NCBI RefSeq assembly: GCF_020404765.1
Contig: NZ_JAIVEM010000038.1
Location: 48,980-112,979 of the forward strand
Reading direction: 5' to 3'
Source of the DNA: Paenibacillus sp. BJ-4
Lineage (GTDB): Bacteria; Bacillota; Bacilli; Paenibacillales; Paenibacillaceae
Length of the DNA stretch: 64,000 nucleotides
This document shows, one piece after another, positions 42,774 through 52,121 of this stretch. The notes beneath the pieces are model-generated. The model searched no databases. It was not told the origin of the DNA and saw nothing but the letters and a program-made list of their open reading frames with translations. A program made the translations under genes and the position numbers. How positions within the stretch are numbered: the first letter of the stretch is position 1; each line of letters opens with the position of its first letter.

Positions 42774-43943
42774 CTATATTCTTGTTATGGGGTGGTTGTT
42801 GAGCTGGAGGGTGGCTGCATCCATGTAGCTGTCCAGCAGCCGCTCAAAAATGCGATCCCATGTCTGCTCCAGGCTGTAGGCTCTACCTGCTCTGGACATA
42901 GAGCGACGAAGCGGGGCATTTTCGTACAACAGGTGTACAGCTTCAGCGAAGGCAGCAACATCCCCAGCAGGACACAATAGACCCGTTTTCCTGTGAATTA
43001 AATTATCTTTTACCCCGCCTTCATCGGCACCGACCACGGGTGTACTGCTTGCCATGGCCTCCAGTACGACGTTGCCAAAGGTTTCCGTGGTGGAGGGGAA
43101 GAGAAACACGTCGGCTGCGGCATATAATTCAGCCAATTCTTGCCCTTTTACAAAACCCAGCCAGTGAACTGCATGCTCTGGCAACCCCATGTCTGCGGCT
43201 GTCTTTATCTTGTGTAATGGACCATCTCCTGCAATGACCAACACCGAGGCTGCGCGGACGTCGTCGGGCAACTGGAGATAGGTATCCAGTAGCGTGTCTA
43301 TTCCCTTTTCCGGTGCAAGTCTGCCGACATACAATATCACGAATGCATCTGCACGAATGCCCCATTTACCCCATACCGCATGACGATCCACTTTTGGCTG
43401 GAAGCGATCGGTATCAATTCCTCTGCCCCAGATTTCGAGTTGACCCATTCCCTTATTACGCAATAACTCCATTGTTGACCGAGAAGGAACATACACCCTT
43501 TCGCAATGTCTGTGAAACCAGAGCATGTATTTCCATAAGGCAGGTTCAAGCCAGCGAAGCTTGTAATATTCGAGGTATTTATCAAAGTGGGTATGGTATG
43601 AGGCGACGAGTGGAATATGGTGTTTGGCCGCGTAGCTCGTTCCATAAAGGCCGAGATTAAACGGAGTAGCAACATGAATCAGATGTGGTGAAAAGGCTGA
43701 TAAACGCTCATTGATTTGCTTGGCGTTGGGGATCGCAAGTCTACATTCCCGGTACAGCAAAAAGGGTATGCTCCGCAGCCGCTCCACGCCTGGCCCCGAG
43801 GGCAGATGGTAGTCTGCCTCCGGCGCGAAGACGAGTGTGGATACCCCATGTGTCTCCAGATAGTCAATCCATCGTTCCAGTGTCAGGGCAGCGCCATTGA
43901 CGTCAGGCGCATACGTATCGGTAAATAATGCGACTCGAAGCAT
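42774..43943 (-). CDS. GT4 family glycosyltransferase
   Basis: A 389-residue GT-B enzyme. VALFTDTYAPDVNGAALTLERWIDYLETHGVSTLVFAPE opens the acceptor domain; the nucleotide-sugar domain has VILYVGRLAPEKGIDTLLDTY, VIAGDGP and the donor-binding FLFPSTTETFGNVVLEAMASSTPVVGADEGGVKDNL with the two Glu of the EX7E motif. The pattern is like mannosyl- or glucosyltransferases that act on membrane lipids (PimB/MgtA-like). There are no membrane segments. The ATG at 43943 follows GAGGAGGAAT. It runs in the same direction as the MFS gene upstream. Confidence 0.9.
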   Translation of the reverse strand: MLRVALFTDTYAPDVNGAALTLERWIDYLETHGVSTLVFAPEADYHLPSGPGVERLRSIPFLLYRECRLAIPNAKQINERLSAFSPHLIHVATPFNLGLYGTSYAAKHHIPLVASYHTHFDKYLEYYKLRWLEPALWKYMLWFHRHCERVYVPSRSTMELLRNKGMGQLEIWGRGIDTDRFQPKVDRHAVWGKWGIRADAFVILYVGRLAPEKGIDTLLDTYLQLPDDVRAASVLVIAGDGPLHKIKTAADMGLPEHAVHWLGFVKGQELAELYAAADVFLFPSTTETFGNVVLEAMASSTPVVGADEGGVKDNLIHRKTGLLCPAGDVAAFAEAVHLLYENAPLRRSMSRAGRAYSLEQTWDRIFERLLDSYMDAATLQLNNHPITRI

Positions 43944-44036
43944 GCCTTTATTCCTCCTCCGCCATTCTCATTTATCCTATGACGTTTCAGGGGAGTCCGC
44001 TTGGAGGCTCCGGCTTTAATTGTGTCATGATTTTGT

Positions 44037-45359
44037 TTACGGGCTTGCCGGGTTTTGTAAAAGCTGGCCCGCGGACGGGCGTTTTTCTCGGAACATCCGA
44101 TAATAGATGAGGGAGGACAAAATATAGAATACACCTGTCACACTGAATGTGATGGCATAGCCCCAGTAGTTGCCATAGGCTGTAACCAAATAGGCTTGTA
44201 CAGGTCCCATACCTGCGGTGCCGAGCATAAAGGTCGTCTGGAGAATCGAGTTGGCAATGCCCCGATTCTTATCCGATACACGTTCTACCAGGATGGCCGT
44301 TTGCAGCGGATTGGCTGCATTCATTAGCGCTTGCCTGAATAGAAAGCTGATCGAGGCAATCCACAGCACGTTCGTAAAGCCTGTAATGAGAAGAAAAGGC
44401 AGCGAGAGCAGTTGAAAGCCTACCACAGCTCTGACCAATCCAATTCGGCTACCGAGAGTGGGGCCAATTAACATGGAGAGGACGGTCATTAACTGGCCGA
44501 GTGCAATCAACAAGCTCATGGCGCTGAGCGATATGGAAAAGCGGTTAGTAAAATACAAATTGAGATACGGGATAACCAGACCTGAACCCAATCCGATAAA
44601 AAATTGGGCAAGAACAAATTGTCCAATAACCCGCCTATCAGAAGAAACAGCAGGCGTAGCTGAGGTCGGCACATCGGACGTGGTTAGCGGCGTATGTGCT
44701 TGGTCTGGCTTAAGTGAAGATTGTGCAGGTGCTGCAGCTTCTGCAGCAGAGGAGGCATTTGTCATGAACAACAGAGGAATAAAGGCGGTCAGTGTGGCCA
44801 TTCCTCCGAGGAACAGGGCGACTCGCAGACTGGATAGTGGTGTGATTCCCCACGTCTGCAGCCCATCTGCGAGCACGCCACCCCCAAAGCTTCCCAGAAC
44901 CTGGGCTGCAAGTACAAGAGCCGAATAATAGCTGAATATTTTCAAGCGTTGGGCTTTGCTTATGCTTTCTGCCAAAAAGGGCACAGCCAACACCTGAATA
45001 AAAGCGGCAAATACACCTGAAATAACGGCAAATCCCAACATGCTTCCACTAGTATCTGTAAAGGTACGGGCGAGAAAGGCAAGGCCGCTGAATAACGCAC
45101 CGATGACCAGCATATGCTTACGGCTCGTACGATCTCCTAAAAATCCGACCGGAATGAACAGGAGAGCCGTAGCCAGCGCCTGTATGCTGACAACACGACC
45201 GTTCATGTCATCATGGAAGCCAAGCCCCTGAATATACAGGTTGTACAGAACAGAAAACATCCCTGTCCCCATCTGGTACAGTAGATTGGCAATAAAAAAT
45301 AAGCGGACATTACGCGGCCACTTTCGGGGCTCTTCTAACATTTTGCTGATCCATGGCAC
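44037..45359 (-). CDS. MFS transporter with a long Ala/Ser/Pro loop
   Basis: A 440-residue MFS carrier with about 12 segments. Its loop 2-3 motif reads VGFLGDRTSRKHMLV. Between segments 6 and 7 lies a loop of about 45 residues rich in Ala, Ser, Pro and Thr, longer than usual. An open frame reaches 45407, but a GTG at 45359 sits 7 nt after AGGAGGAACT and gives MPWISKMLEEPRKWPRNVRLFFIANLL; an ATG one base away is out of frame. Substrate unknown. It is about 95 bp upstream of the glycosyltransferase on the same strand. Confidence 0.83.
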   Translation of the reverse strand: MPWISKMLEEPRKWPRNVRLFFIANLLYQMGTGMFSVLYNLYIQGLGFHDDMNGRVVSIQALATALLFIPVGFLGDRTSRKHMLVIGALFSGLAFLARTFTDTSGSMLGFAVISGVFAAFIQVLAVPFLAESISKAQRLKIFSYYSALVLAAQVLGSFGGGVLADGLQTWGITPLSSLRVALFLGGMATLTAFIPLLFMTNASSAAEAAAPAQSSLKPDQAHTPLTTSDVPTSATPAVSSDRRVIGQFVLAQFFIGLGSGLVIPYLNLYFTNRFSISLSAMSLLIALGQLMTVLSMLIGPTLGSRIGLVRAVVGFQLLSLPFLLITGFTNVLWIASISFLFRQALMNAANPLQTAILVERVSDKNRGIANSILQTTFMLGTAGMGPVQAYLVTAYGNYWGYAITFSVTGVFYILSSLIYYRMFREKRPSAGQLLQNPASP

Positions 45360-45571
45360 ATTGAGTTCCTCCTGTGATGTTGATGCAGACCTGTGGCGTT
45401 GTTGCAAATAAGTTAATTCTGTTGATATGTATTCTAGCAGGAAGTGTACATTTCATAAATATTCCTTGTATCCGATTGTTTTGGGTAATAATAAGGAATG
45501 GACTTTGTCTTGAAATTTCATTATAGTAATTCGGTATGAATAAATTTGAAGGGGAAGCAGGAGGGATGGCT

Positions 45572-46597
45572 TTGGCTTTTGGAGCACGGGTGTTAAAAAC
45601 GGGGATCGCAGTGACGCTCGCCCTTTTTCTGAGCATGCTTTTGAACACCCATTCGCCTGTGGGGGCAGCGATAGCCGCTATTTTTGCCATGCAACCGTCG
45701 ATATATAGGTCGTGGCGTTATTTTCTGGATCAACTCCAAACAAGCACACTAGGTGCAATCATGGCGTTGCTGGGCGGAATGGTATTTTCGAATGAGCCGA
45801 TTGCGGTCGGGTTGGTATGTGTGCTGGTACTTATGATATGTCTGAAATTAAATATGGCAGATACGGTAGGGCTAACACTAGTTACGGTTGTTTCTGTCAT
45901 GGAAGCCTCGGATGACTGGAAATTTGCCGTGACCCGTTTTGCGCTTACTTTAATCGGGATTGTTTCTGCTTTTGTTATTAATATTACGGTGTTTCCTCCG
46001 AAACCGAAAAGACAGTTTATCAATCAGATTCAAAATGTATTTAACACGATGTCCTTGCTGCTGCGCACCGCCATTTCTGATGAAATTAAGGAGTCTGTCT
46101 TTAGAGAGGAAAAAGGGAATCTGGAGGGAGCTATTAAATCGCTGTCGGATAAATATCATTTGTTCGAGGAGGAGCAGAAGAAGCTCAAGCGCTCCCGATT
46201 CAGTCAGACGAGACAGATGGTAGTGTACAAGCAAATGCTCGAAAGCTTGCACAAAGGCTACGAGGTACTGGATGCGGTAGAAAGGCACTACTTCCAATCG
46301 TTACGACCGGAGGGAACAGATGCATTTTTTGATCATCACCTGGAGCTGCTGATCCGGTTTCATGAACATGCGCTGCTGAAATTCGAAAACAAGCTAAAGC
46401 CGAACGAGGACGAGAGTGAAATGTTCCAGCAGGCGAATAGTGAATTTATGAAGCATGCGATTACACGTTTTGACCATTGCCAGGAGGGCATGCTGCGTCT
46501 CTCCATTGTGGCTGCGGCCATGTACGACTATGGTCACCAGCTGGAGCGGTTGAGCAGACTGGCCGATCATATTCATCCTGTGGAAGAGAGCAAATAG
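45572..46597 (+). CDS. Aromatic acid exporter family membrane protein
   Basis: A protein of about 341 residues. The N-terminal half has four or five membrane segments (VLKTGIAVTLALFLSMLLNTHSPVGAAIAAIFAMQPSIYRSWRYFLDQLQTSTLGAIMALLGG) that match the ArAE family 1 (YqjA/DUF939-like). The C-terminal half is soluble and helical, with a charged coiled-coil stretch (NLEGAIKSLSDKYHLFEEEQKKLKRSRFSQTRQ). The TTG at 45572 has the best spacing from AGGAGGG; ATG at 45566 abuts the site and ATG at 45536 has none. Transport activity is inferred from the family. A terminator follows. Confidence 0.8.
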   Translation: MAFGARVLKTGIAVTLALFLSMLLNTHSPVGAAIAAIFAMQPSIYRSWRYFLDQLQTSTLGAIMALLGGMVFSNEPIAVGLVCVLVLMICLKLNMADTVGLTLVTVVSVMEASDDWKFAVTRFALTLIGIVSAFVINITVFPPKPKRQFINQIQNVFNTMSLLLRTAISDEIKESVFREEKGNLEGAIKSLSDKYHLFEEEQKKLKRSRFSQTRQMVVYKQMLESLHKGYEVLDAVERHYFQSLRPEGTDAFFDHHLELLIRFHEHALLKFENKLKPNEDESEMFQQANSEFMKHAITRFDHCQEGMLRLSIVAAAMYDYGHQLERLSRLADHIHPVEESK

Positions 46598-46619
46598 CGA
46601 TTACGAATAACTCAAAAGC

Positions 46620-46662
46620 AAAAGCGACCGTATGCATCGATCAGATGAACGGTCGCTTTTTT
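46620..46662 (+). terminator. Terminator after the exporter-like gene
   Basis: AAAAGCGACCGT (46620-46631) pairs perfectly with ACGGTCGCTTTT (46649-46660), with T residues on both sides; it could work in both directions. Confidence 0.85.
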
Positions 46663-46726
46663 ATGTAATGAATTCAGCTATTGAAGAAGCGGCTACACGA
46701 GCTTATCGAACTCTATAAAAGAATAC

Positions 46727-46826
46727 AAAAAAAGCCCGCTGGTTGCGAACAGGGACTGAACTTGCTACAATATAGAATGCTATGTTTTAGGTTAAAACCA
46801 TGATTGTAATTATATACTACACTTCT
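46727..46826 (-). ncRNA. Candidate small RNA of about 100 nt
   Basis: On the minus strand a near-consensus promoter (46833-46861) is followed about 100 nt later by a terminator: AGTCC-CTG against CAG-C-GGGCT with one bulge and seven T residues. Between them lies a GTTTTA-ACC-TAAAAC hairpin flanked by TACAAT and ATTGTA, which pair around it. No useful ORF is present; the only ATG leads to a four-codon peptide. It is divergent from helD. I do not recognise the RNA family. It was checked for T-box, 6S and tracrRNA marks and fits none. Confidence 0.55.
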
Positions 46827-46832
46827 TATGAC

Positions 46833-46861
46833 AGTATAGCATACTTCAAAGGGTTAGTCAA
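46833..46861 (-). promoter_or_regulatory. SigA promoter of the candidate small RNA
   Basis: TTGACT and TATACT on the minus strand are separated by exactly 17 bp. Start of transcription would be near 46826. The nearest gene in this direction lies beyond a terminator on the other strand, so the promoter has no protein-coding client. Confidence 0.65.
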
Positions 46862-46971
46862 TTTTCTCGGATCAGGGGGATGCCGTAGGTATGCCTAGGT
46901 CCATAATAATGCATAGTTTGATGCAAGGGAGCCCTGCGGGAGCAGGAGGAAACGGAACAGGAGTGACGCCA

Positions 46972-49344
46972 ATGGCTACTGAGCAGCAATGGAATGAGGA
47001 GCAACGAAGAGTAGAAGATGTGACCGCAGTCATCAGTGGACGTATTCGGAAGCTGGAGACCGAGGTTGGCTCTGTGCGCGGAGATGTCGTAGATATGCGG
47101 AAAGATTTTTGGGATGAGGTAACGATTAATTTTAGTGAGGCGGATGATGTGGGCGAGACGTCCACCAGCTTGCGTCAGCAGTCTGAGATTTTGTCCGAAC
47201 GGGAGCGCAGGCACAAGCATTCCACTGAGGCGCTAGGGCGGTTAAAAAAGCTGCTCGAATCACCCTATTTTGCACGTATTGATTTTGCTGAGCAAGGTCA
47301 GCCCGCAGAACGTGTGTATCTCGGGATCGCCTCCCTACTGGATAATCAGGACGAGGAATTTCTGATCTACGACTGGCGTGCGCCTATTTCCAATCTCTAT
47401 TACGATCATATGCCGGGTCCCGCTGCTTATAAGACGCCGGCAGGTGAGATGGAAGGAGAACTGACGCTCAAGCGCCAATTTTCGATCCGTGATGGACAGA
47501 TTCGTTTTATGTTCGATACAGGGGTAACGATTGGAGACGAGCTCCTTCAGGCTGTATTGAGCCGAAGCTCGGATGCCCAAATGAAGAGTATTGTTGCTAC
47601 CATTCAAAAAGAGCAGAATCGCATCATCCGTGATGATCGAAGCCGGATGCTCATCGTGCAGGGGGCGGCAGGAAGCGGCAAAACATCCGCTGCGCTTCAG
47701 AGAGTAGCGTATTTGCTGTATAAGTACCGTGATCGCTTACGAGCAGATCAGGTCGTGCTATTTTCGCCCAACCCGATGTTTAACAGCTATGTTTCGACGG
47801 TATTGCCTGAACTGGGCGAGGAAAATATGCTTCAGGCTACCTTTCAGGAGTATCTGGAGCGGCGCTTGGGCCGGGAGTTTCAGCTGGAAGATCCTTTTGA
47901 GCAGCTGGAATATGTACTTTCGGCATCGTCACAGCCTGGGTATGATGCGAGAATGGAAGGTATTCGCTTCAAGTCGTCCAAGACGTTTTTGCGTGTAATT
48001 ACAGGCTACAAGGCATATTTGGAACAAGAAGGAATGCATTTTAAACCCGTTCGCTTCCAGGGGCGCGAGGTGATTTCGGTAGAGCAGATGGCCCACAAGT
48101 TTTATGAGTTTGACCCTGCTGTGCGGCTGGCGAACCGACTGGAGCTGCTAAGGGAATGGATGCTCAAGGAGCTGGCCCGCTTCGGTAAGGAGGAATGCTC
48201 CGCCCCATGGGTGGATCAGCAGATGGATTTGATGGAGCCGGAGGATTATCAGCGTGCATATAATCGCATGCGCCGTAAATCGAAGAACAAGGGCGATACG
48301 TTCGACGATTTTACACGTGAGCGGGAAATACTGGCGCGCATGGTGGTTAGTGACCGCTTGAAGCCCTTGCGCAAATGGATCAAGGCGGTTCGTTTTGTGG
48401 ACACCACCCGTTTATACGGTGAACTATTCCTGAATGAGACATTGCTCGGCCAACTGGCAGATCACGCAGAGCTGCCTGGCAGCTGGAGTGAAATTAGTCG
48501 GCAAACGCTGGAGCGTATTCAGGCCGGGGAACTGGCGTATGAGGATGTGACGCCCTTTTTATACCTGCGCGAGCTGATGCTTGGCTTCCGTTCCAATAGC
48601 AACATCCGTCACGTGTTTATTGACGAGGCACAGGACTATTCACCCTTCCAGCTCGCTTTTTTCAAACGCTTGTTTCCACAGGCTAAAATGACGGCATTGG
48701 GCGATTTTAATCAGGCGATCTATGCCCATGCCTCGGTGCTTCAGGATGCGGAGCCATTGTATGACCTGTATGGAGCAGAACAAACCGAGATGATTTCCCT
48801 CACACGCAGCTATCGCTCCACACAGGAAATTGTGGAGTTTACCCGTGGGATGGTAGCTGGGGGCGAGCATATCATACCGTTCAATCGTAAGGGAGAGAAG
48901 CCGCGTGTAACCGAGGTGCGTTCGCGTGAACAATTGCATCAACGGATTGTCGGGAATATCACGGAATTGTTGACGGAAGGCTATGAATCCATTGCAGTCA
49001 TCTGTAAAAATGCCGGTGAAAGCGCAGCAGCCCACGAGGCGCTGGAAGGACGATTGCCAGTGAAGCCAAAATTGATCAAGAAAACAACTCCTGCCTTTGA
49101 AAAGGGGATTCATATCATCCCTGCCTACCTGGCAAAAGGCGTGGAGTTTGATGCGGTCCTGATCTATGACGGATCGGCTGAGCAATATCGACGTGAAAGT
49201 GAACGCAAGCTGTTCTACACCGCTTGTACGCGAGCGATGCACTTGCTGTATATTTATAGCATAGGGGAGATTACACCATTCGTGAGTTCACAGGAATCGG
49301 ACACATATATCCGTAAAGTGGAAGAAAGTGATCGTGTTCTCTAG
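46972..49344 (+). CDS. helD: RNA polymerase recycling factor HelD (UvrD-like ATPase)
   Basis: A 790-residue superfamily 1 helicase-like ATPase. The first 200 residues hold the HelD-specific coiled coil (NEEQRRVEDVTAVISGRIRKLETEVGSVRGDVVDMRKDFWDEVTINF) and the IYDWRAPISNLYYDH region. Walker A is GAAGSGKT (231-238), Walker B lies in HVFIDEAQDYSPFQ, and SYRSTQEIVEF and ACTRAMHLLYIYS are later motifs. In Bacillus the coiled coil enters the polymerase secondary channel and the protein frees stalled RNA polymerase from DNA using ATP. The ATG at 46972 follows ACAGGAG; a longer frame from 46891 is not used. Length is normal for the family. Confidence 0.93.
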   Translation: MATEQQWNEEQRRVEDVTAVISGRIRKLETEVGSVRGDVVDMRKDFWDEVTINFSEADDVGETSTSLRQQSEILSERERRHKHSTEALGRLKKLLESPYFARIDFAEQGQPAERVYLGIASLLDNQDEEFLIYDWRAPISNLYYDHMPGPAAYKTPAGEMEGELTLKRQFSIRDGQIRFMFDTGVTIGDELLQAVLSRSSDAQMKSIVATIQKEQNRIIRDDRSRMLIVQGAAGSGKTSAALQRVAYLLYKYRDRLRADQVVLFSPNPMFNSYVSTVLPELGEENMLQATFQEYLERRLGREFQLEDPFEQLEYVLSASSQPGYDARMEGIRFKSSKTFLRVITGYKAYLEQEGMHFKPVRFQGREVISVEQMAHKFYEFDPAVRLANRLELLREWMLKELARFGKEECSAPWVDQQMDLMEPEDYQRAYNRMRRKSKNKGDTFDDFTREREILARMVVSDRLKPLRKWIKAVRFVDTTRLYGELFLNETLLGQLADHAELPGSWSEISRQTLERIQAGELAYEDVTPFLYLRELMLGFRSNSNIRHVFIDEAQDYSPFQLAFFKRLFPQAKMTALGDFNQAIYAHASVLQDAEPLYDLYGAEQTEMISLTRSYRSTQEIVEFTRGMVAGGEHIIPFNRKGEKPRVTEVRSREQLHQRIVGNITELLTEGYESIAVICKNAGESAAAHEALEGRLPVKPKLIKKTTPAFEKGIHIIPAYLAKGVEFDAVLIYDGSAEQYRRESERKLFYTACTRAMHLLYIYSIGEITPFVSSQESDTYIRKVEESDRVL

Positions 49345-49498
49345 GGAGGGCGTTGGCCATCAGCTAGGGACAAATGCCATACGAACCCGAGCGAAGCTTG
49401 AATAGATGCAGGGGTGGCTGGCATTATGGAGCGTATTCCAGTAACATAAGACAAATAAGCAAAACAGGTAAGAAGCAAAAACGGAGGTAACAAACGTA

Positions 49499-51340
49499 AT
49501 GGACATGAAGAGTGTATTTCAACGTCCGCCGCTGGCGGACTGTGTACCCGAGCTGGTGGCTACAGCTAGAGGAGAGCGCAAGGCATCACTGGTTATCCGC
49601 GGAGGAACGCTGGTGAATGTGGTATCGGGCGAGTTGCTACCGGGCATGTCTGTTGCTGTGCAAGGTTCTCGTATTGCATACGTCGGTCGGGACGTCAGTC
49701 ATACGATCGGCGAGGATACCGTAATCATTGAAGCGGAAGGCCGTTATATGGCACCCGGATTACTGGATGGACATTGTCACATCGAAAGCACGCAGCTCAC
49801 CGTAACTGAGTTCGCGAAGGCTGTACTGCCGCTGGGAGTGACGGGCGGCTTTTTTGACCCGCATGAAATTTCCAATGTACTGGGTCTAAAAGGACTTCGT
49901 CTGATGCTGGACGAAGCACGCACCACGCCGCTGGCTGCTTACATGCAGGTCGCTTCCTGCGTGCCGTCCACCGGACCGGAGCTGGAAACGACAGGTGCCT
50001 CCTTTGGCCCGGCGGAAGTCGCAGAGGCGTTAAGCTGGGGCCCGGATATGATCGGGCTGGGCGAAGTCATGAATTTCCCTGGCGTCGTCTATGGAGACGA
50101 TGTGATGATCGGGGAAATTCAGGCCACGCTGCGCGCGGGCAAGGTAGCGGATGGCCATTTTACATGGGCCTCCGATGATTGGCGGCTGCCGGTCTATGCA
50201 GCCGCGGGAATTACGGGCGATCATGAATGTGTCACGCCCGAGGATGTAGCCGAGCGTATTCGGCTCGGCATGTATGCCAAAATGCGGCAGGGCTCCGCAT
50301 GGCATGATGTGGCCGAGACGATACGCGCCAGCACGGAAATGGGCCTCGATACGCGCCGCATGATGCTGGTGACGGATGATCGCAGCGCGGAGTCCCTGCT
50401 CCATGAGGGGCAGATGGATTTTGTCGTGCGTCATGCCATTGCGCAGGGCGTTAAGCCCGTGACTGCGTTTCAAATGGCTACGCTGAATACGGCAGAACGC
50501 TTCGGCGTAGCCCGGGATATCGGCTCGATTATCCCCGGTGCGATTGCCGACATTATTCTGCTGGAGGGCCGACTGGCCGAGGTGAACGTGACGGCGACCA
50601 TTGCAGCAGGCCAGCTGGTGGCTGAGTATGGCCAAATGGTCGCTGACTGGGAGGGCTTCGTGTATCCTACGGAAGTAATGGACACGGTCCGTCTGGGACA
50701 CGAGCTGAGTGCTGCGAATTTCCGCATTGCGGCTCCAGTACAGGAGGGGAATGTACCTGTACGAGTGATTCGTGTCACGGAAAATCACGTAGACACGAAG
50801 GAAGTACGGATGACCGTTCCGGTCCGTGGAGGCGAAGTCACGGCAGATCCCGCGCAGGATTTGTGCAAAATAGCCGTTTTCGAGCGGCATCACGCCAGTG
50901 GCAGCCACGCGGTGGCGCTCGTGACAGGCGTCGGTTTCACCGAGCCGGCCGCGATAGCGATGACCGTGGCGCATGACAGTCACAATCTGCTCGTCATTGG
51001 TAACGATGACGAGCTAATGACCCAGGCGGCAAAGCAGGCCGTCGCCATGCGTGGTGGCGTGGTGGTCGTATCCGCCTCGGGCGAGACGCGCTTCCCGCTG
51101 CCTATCGCGGGCCTGATGTCCCCGGCCCCGTTTGCAGAGGTGGCTGCGCAGTCCGAGAGTATCAGCCGGGCACTTCAGCAATCCGGCTGCATGCTGAACA
51201 ACGCGCTGATGACACTGTCGCTGCTCGCGTTGGTCGTCATCCCTGAAATCCGCTTGTCGGATCAGGGGCTTGTCGTGATTGGAGCGGATGGTATCCGCAA
51301 AGTATCTCTTTTCGTGGAAGAGGACGCAGTGGAAGCTTGA
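49499..51340 (+). CDS. ade: Adenine deaminase
   Basis: A 613-residue amidohydrolase that converts adenine to hypoxanthine and ammonia in purine salvage. The metal motif is LLDGHCHIES (His92, His94), where most relatives have DAHVHIES; FDPHEISNVLG, FTWASDD and LVTDDRSAESLLHEGQMD follow in the usual order. The C-terminal lobe (VIRVTENHVDTKEVRM, AVFERHHASG, AMTVAHDSHNLLVIG) is complete. The ATG at 49499 follows CGGAGG at 11 nt. The 49345-49498 leader shows no purine riboswitch. The middle of the gene is more GC-rich than its neighbours. Confidence 0.93.
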   Translation: MDMKSVFQRPPLADCVPELVATARGERKASLVIRGGTLVNVVSGELLPGMSVAVQGSRIAYVGRDVSHTIGEDTVIIEAEGRYMAPGLLDGHCHIESTQLTVTEFAKAVLPLGVTGGFFDPHEISNVLGLKGLRLMLDEARTTPLAAYMQVASCVPSTGPELETTGASFGPAEVAEALSWGPDMIGLGEVMNFPGVVYGDDVMIGEIQATLRAGKVADGHFTWASDDWRLPVYAAAGITGDHECVTPEDVAERIRLGMYAKMRQGSAWHDVAETIRASTEMGLDTRRMMLVTDDRSAESLLHEGQMDFVVRHAIAQGVKPVTAFQMATLNTAERFGVARDIGSIIPGAIADIILLEGRLAEVNVTATIAAGQLVAEYGQMVADWEGFVYPTEVMDTVRLGHELSAANFRIAAPVQEGNVPVRVIRVTENHVDTKEVRMTVPVRGGEVTADPAQDLCKIAVFERHHASGSHAVALVTGVGFTEPAAIAMTVAHDSHNLLVIGNDDELMTQAAKQAVAMRGGVVVVSASGETRFPLPIAGLMSPAPFAEVAAQSESISRALQQSGCMLNNALMTLSLLALVVIPEIRLSDQGLVVIGADGIRKVSLFVEEDAVEA

Positions 51341-51356
51341 TAGAACACGTAGCCGG

Positions 51357-51405
51357 GGGTTGTCCCACAAGGTCCGATAAGACCCTGGGGATAGCCCCTG
51401 TTTTC
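51357..51405 (+). terminator. Terminator after the adenine deaminase gene
   Basis: GGGGTTGTCCC pairs with GGGATAGCCCC with two G-T pairs, an inner GGTC/GACC stem, and a TGTTTT tail. Confidence 0.75.
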
Positions 51406-51456
51406 TGTATATAAAGTCTTCGATTCCTTTAAACATGTGCGGGGAGCGGTGAGCAA

Positions 51457-52038
51457 ATGTATCCATATTATCGTTCATTAGAAAAAATGGCTCATCAAGC
51501 CTCGATTATAGATCATGATTGGGATAGATTTGTAGAACGAACTGATGTGAGGCATGTACAGCAGGGAACGTATCTTATCGAAACTGGTGAACCTGTGCAG
51601 TATGCTTATTTTTGTGTGGAAGGATTATTCCGTTTGTTCTATACATTGGCGGATGGCAGAGAATATAATGTTGGTTTTTCGCCAGAAAATGATTACGTAA
51701 CCTCTTACGGGGCGATGGTCACAGGAGAAAGATCGACCTTTACAATCGAGGCTATGGAGGATTCGGTAGTCATTGAAATTCCATATCTCGTATTGAAGGA
51801 GCTTATGGATACAAGCCATATGTGGGAAAGATTCGTCCGTAAAAGCGTAGAAAGACTTTATATTCGAAAAGAGGAACGGGAACGCGAATTATTGTATCTT
51901 TCCGCTAAGGAACGTTTTCATGCTTTTCTTCTCAAATACCCCGGATTGGACAAGCGAATTGCACAATATCATATCGCTTCGTACATAGGTATATCCCCAG
52001 TATCTCTTAGTCGTTTGCTTCGTAGTGATTCCCATTAA
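51457..52038 (+). CDS. Crp/Fnr family transcriptional regulator
   Basis: A 193-residue regulator. The N-terminal 120 residues form a cyclic-nucleotide-binding fold (QQGTYLIETGEPVQYAYFCVEGLFRLFYTLADGREYNVGFSPENDYVTSYGAMV). The usual cAMP-contact Arg motif and the Fnr Cys set are both absent, so the effector is unknown. The C-terminal HTH reads AQYHIASYIGISPVSLSRLLR, and YLSAKERFHAFLLKYP precedes it, as in Bacteroidetes-like Crp members. The ATG at 51457 follows GGGGAGCGG. It is followed by a palindrome and the darcynin-like gene, its likely target. Confidence 0.83.
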   Translation: MYPYYRSLEKMAHQASIIDHDWDRFVERTDVRHVQQGTYLIETGEPVQYAYFCVEGLFRLFYTLADGREYNVGFSPENDYVTSYGAMVTGERSTFTIEAMEDSVVIEIPYLVLKELMDTSHMWERFVRKSVERLYIRKEERERELLYLSAKERFHAFLLKYPGLDKRIAQYHIASYIGISPVSLSRLLRSDSH

Positions 52039-52050
52039 CCTATGTTAATG
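52033..52050. promoter_or_regulatory. Perfect palindrome between the Crp/Fnr and darcynin-like genes
   Basis: CATTAAC-CTAT-GTTAATG, seven-base arms and a four-base spacer, overlaps the stop codon of the regulator and lies about 72 bp before the next ATG. Arm size and symmetry fit a Crp/Fnr operator half-site pair. Confidence 0.55.
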
Positions 52051-52121
52051 CGTTTTTGCAGGCAGGCAGCGTACAATAAAGCTAAATTCAGTTCATGCTT
52101 CACCAAAAAGGAGACAGGCAT

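Noticed and set aside
44630..44770. Ala/Ser/Pro-rich stretch in an MFS gene as a possible fusion joint
   Set aside because: It lies in the normal central loop between segments 6 and 7, which varies in length in this superfamily.
46760..46826. GTTTTA text resembling part of a type II CRISPR repeat or tracrRNA
   Set aside because: There is no repeat array, no cas gene and no anti-repeat; the match is limited to a short AT-rich hairpin.
49345..49498. Possible purine riboswitch before adenine deaminase
   Set aside because: The conserved purine-aptamer loop sequences and paired P1 helix are not present.
50030..50983. 317-codon open frame on the minus strand
   Set aside because: Antisense shadow of the GC-rich adenine deaminase gene; rich in His and Arg with no domain.
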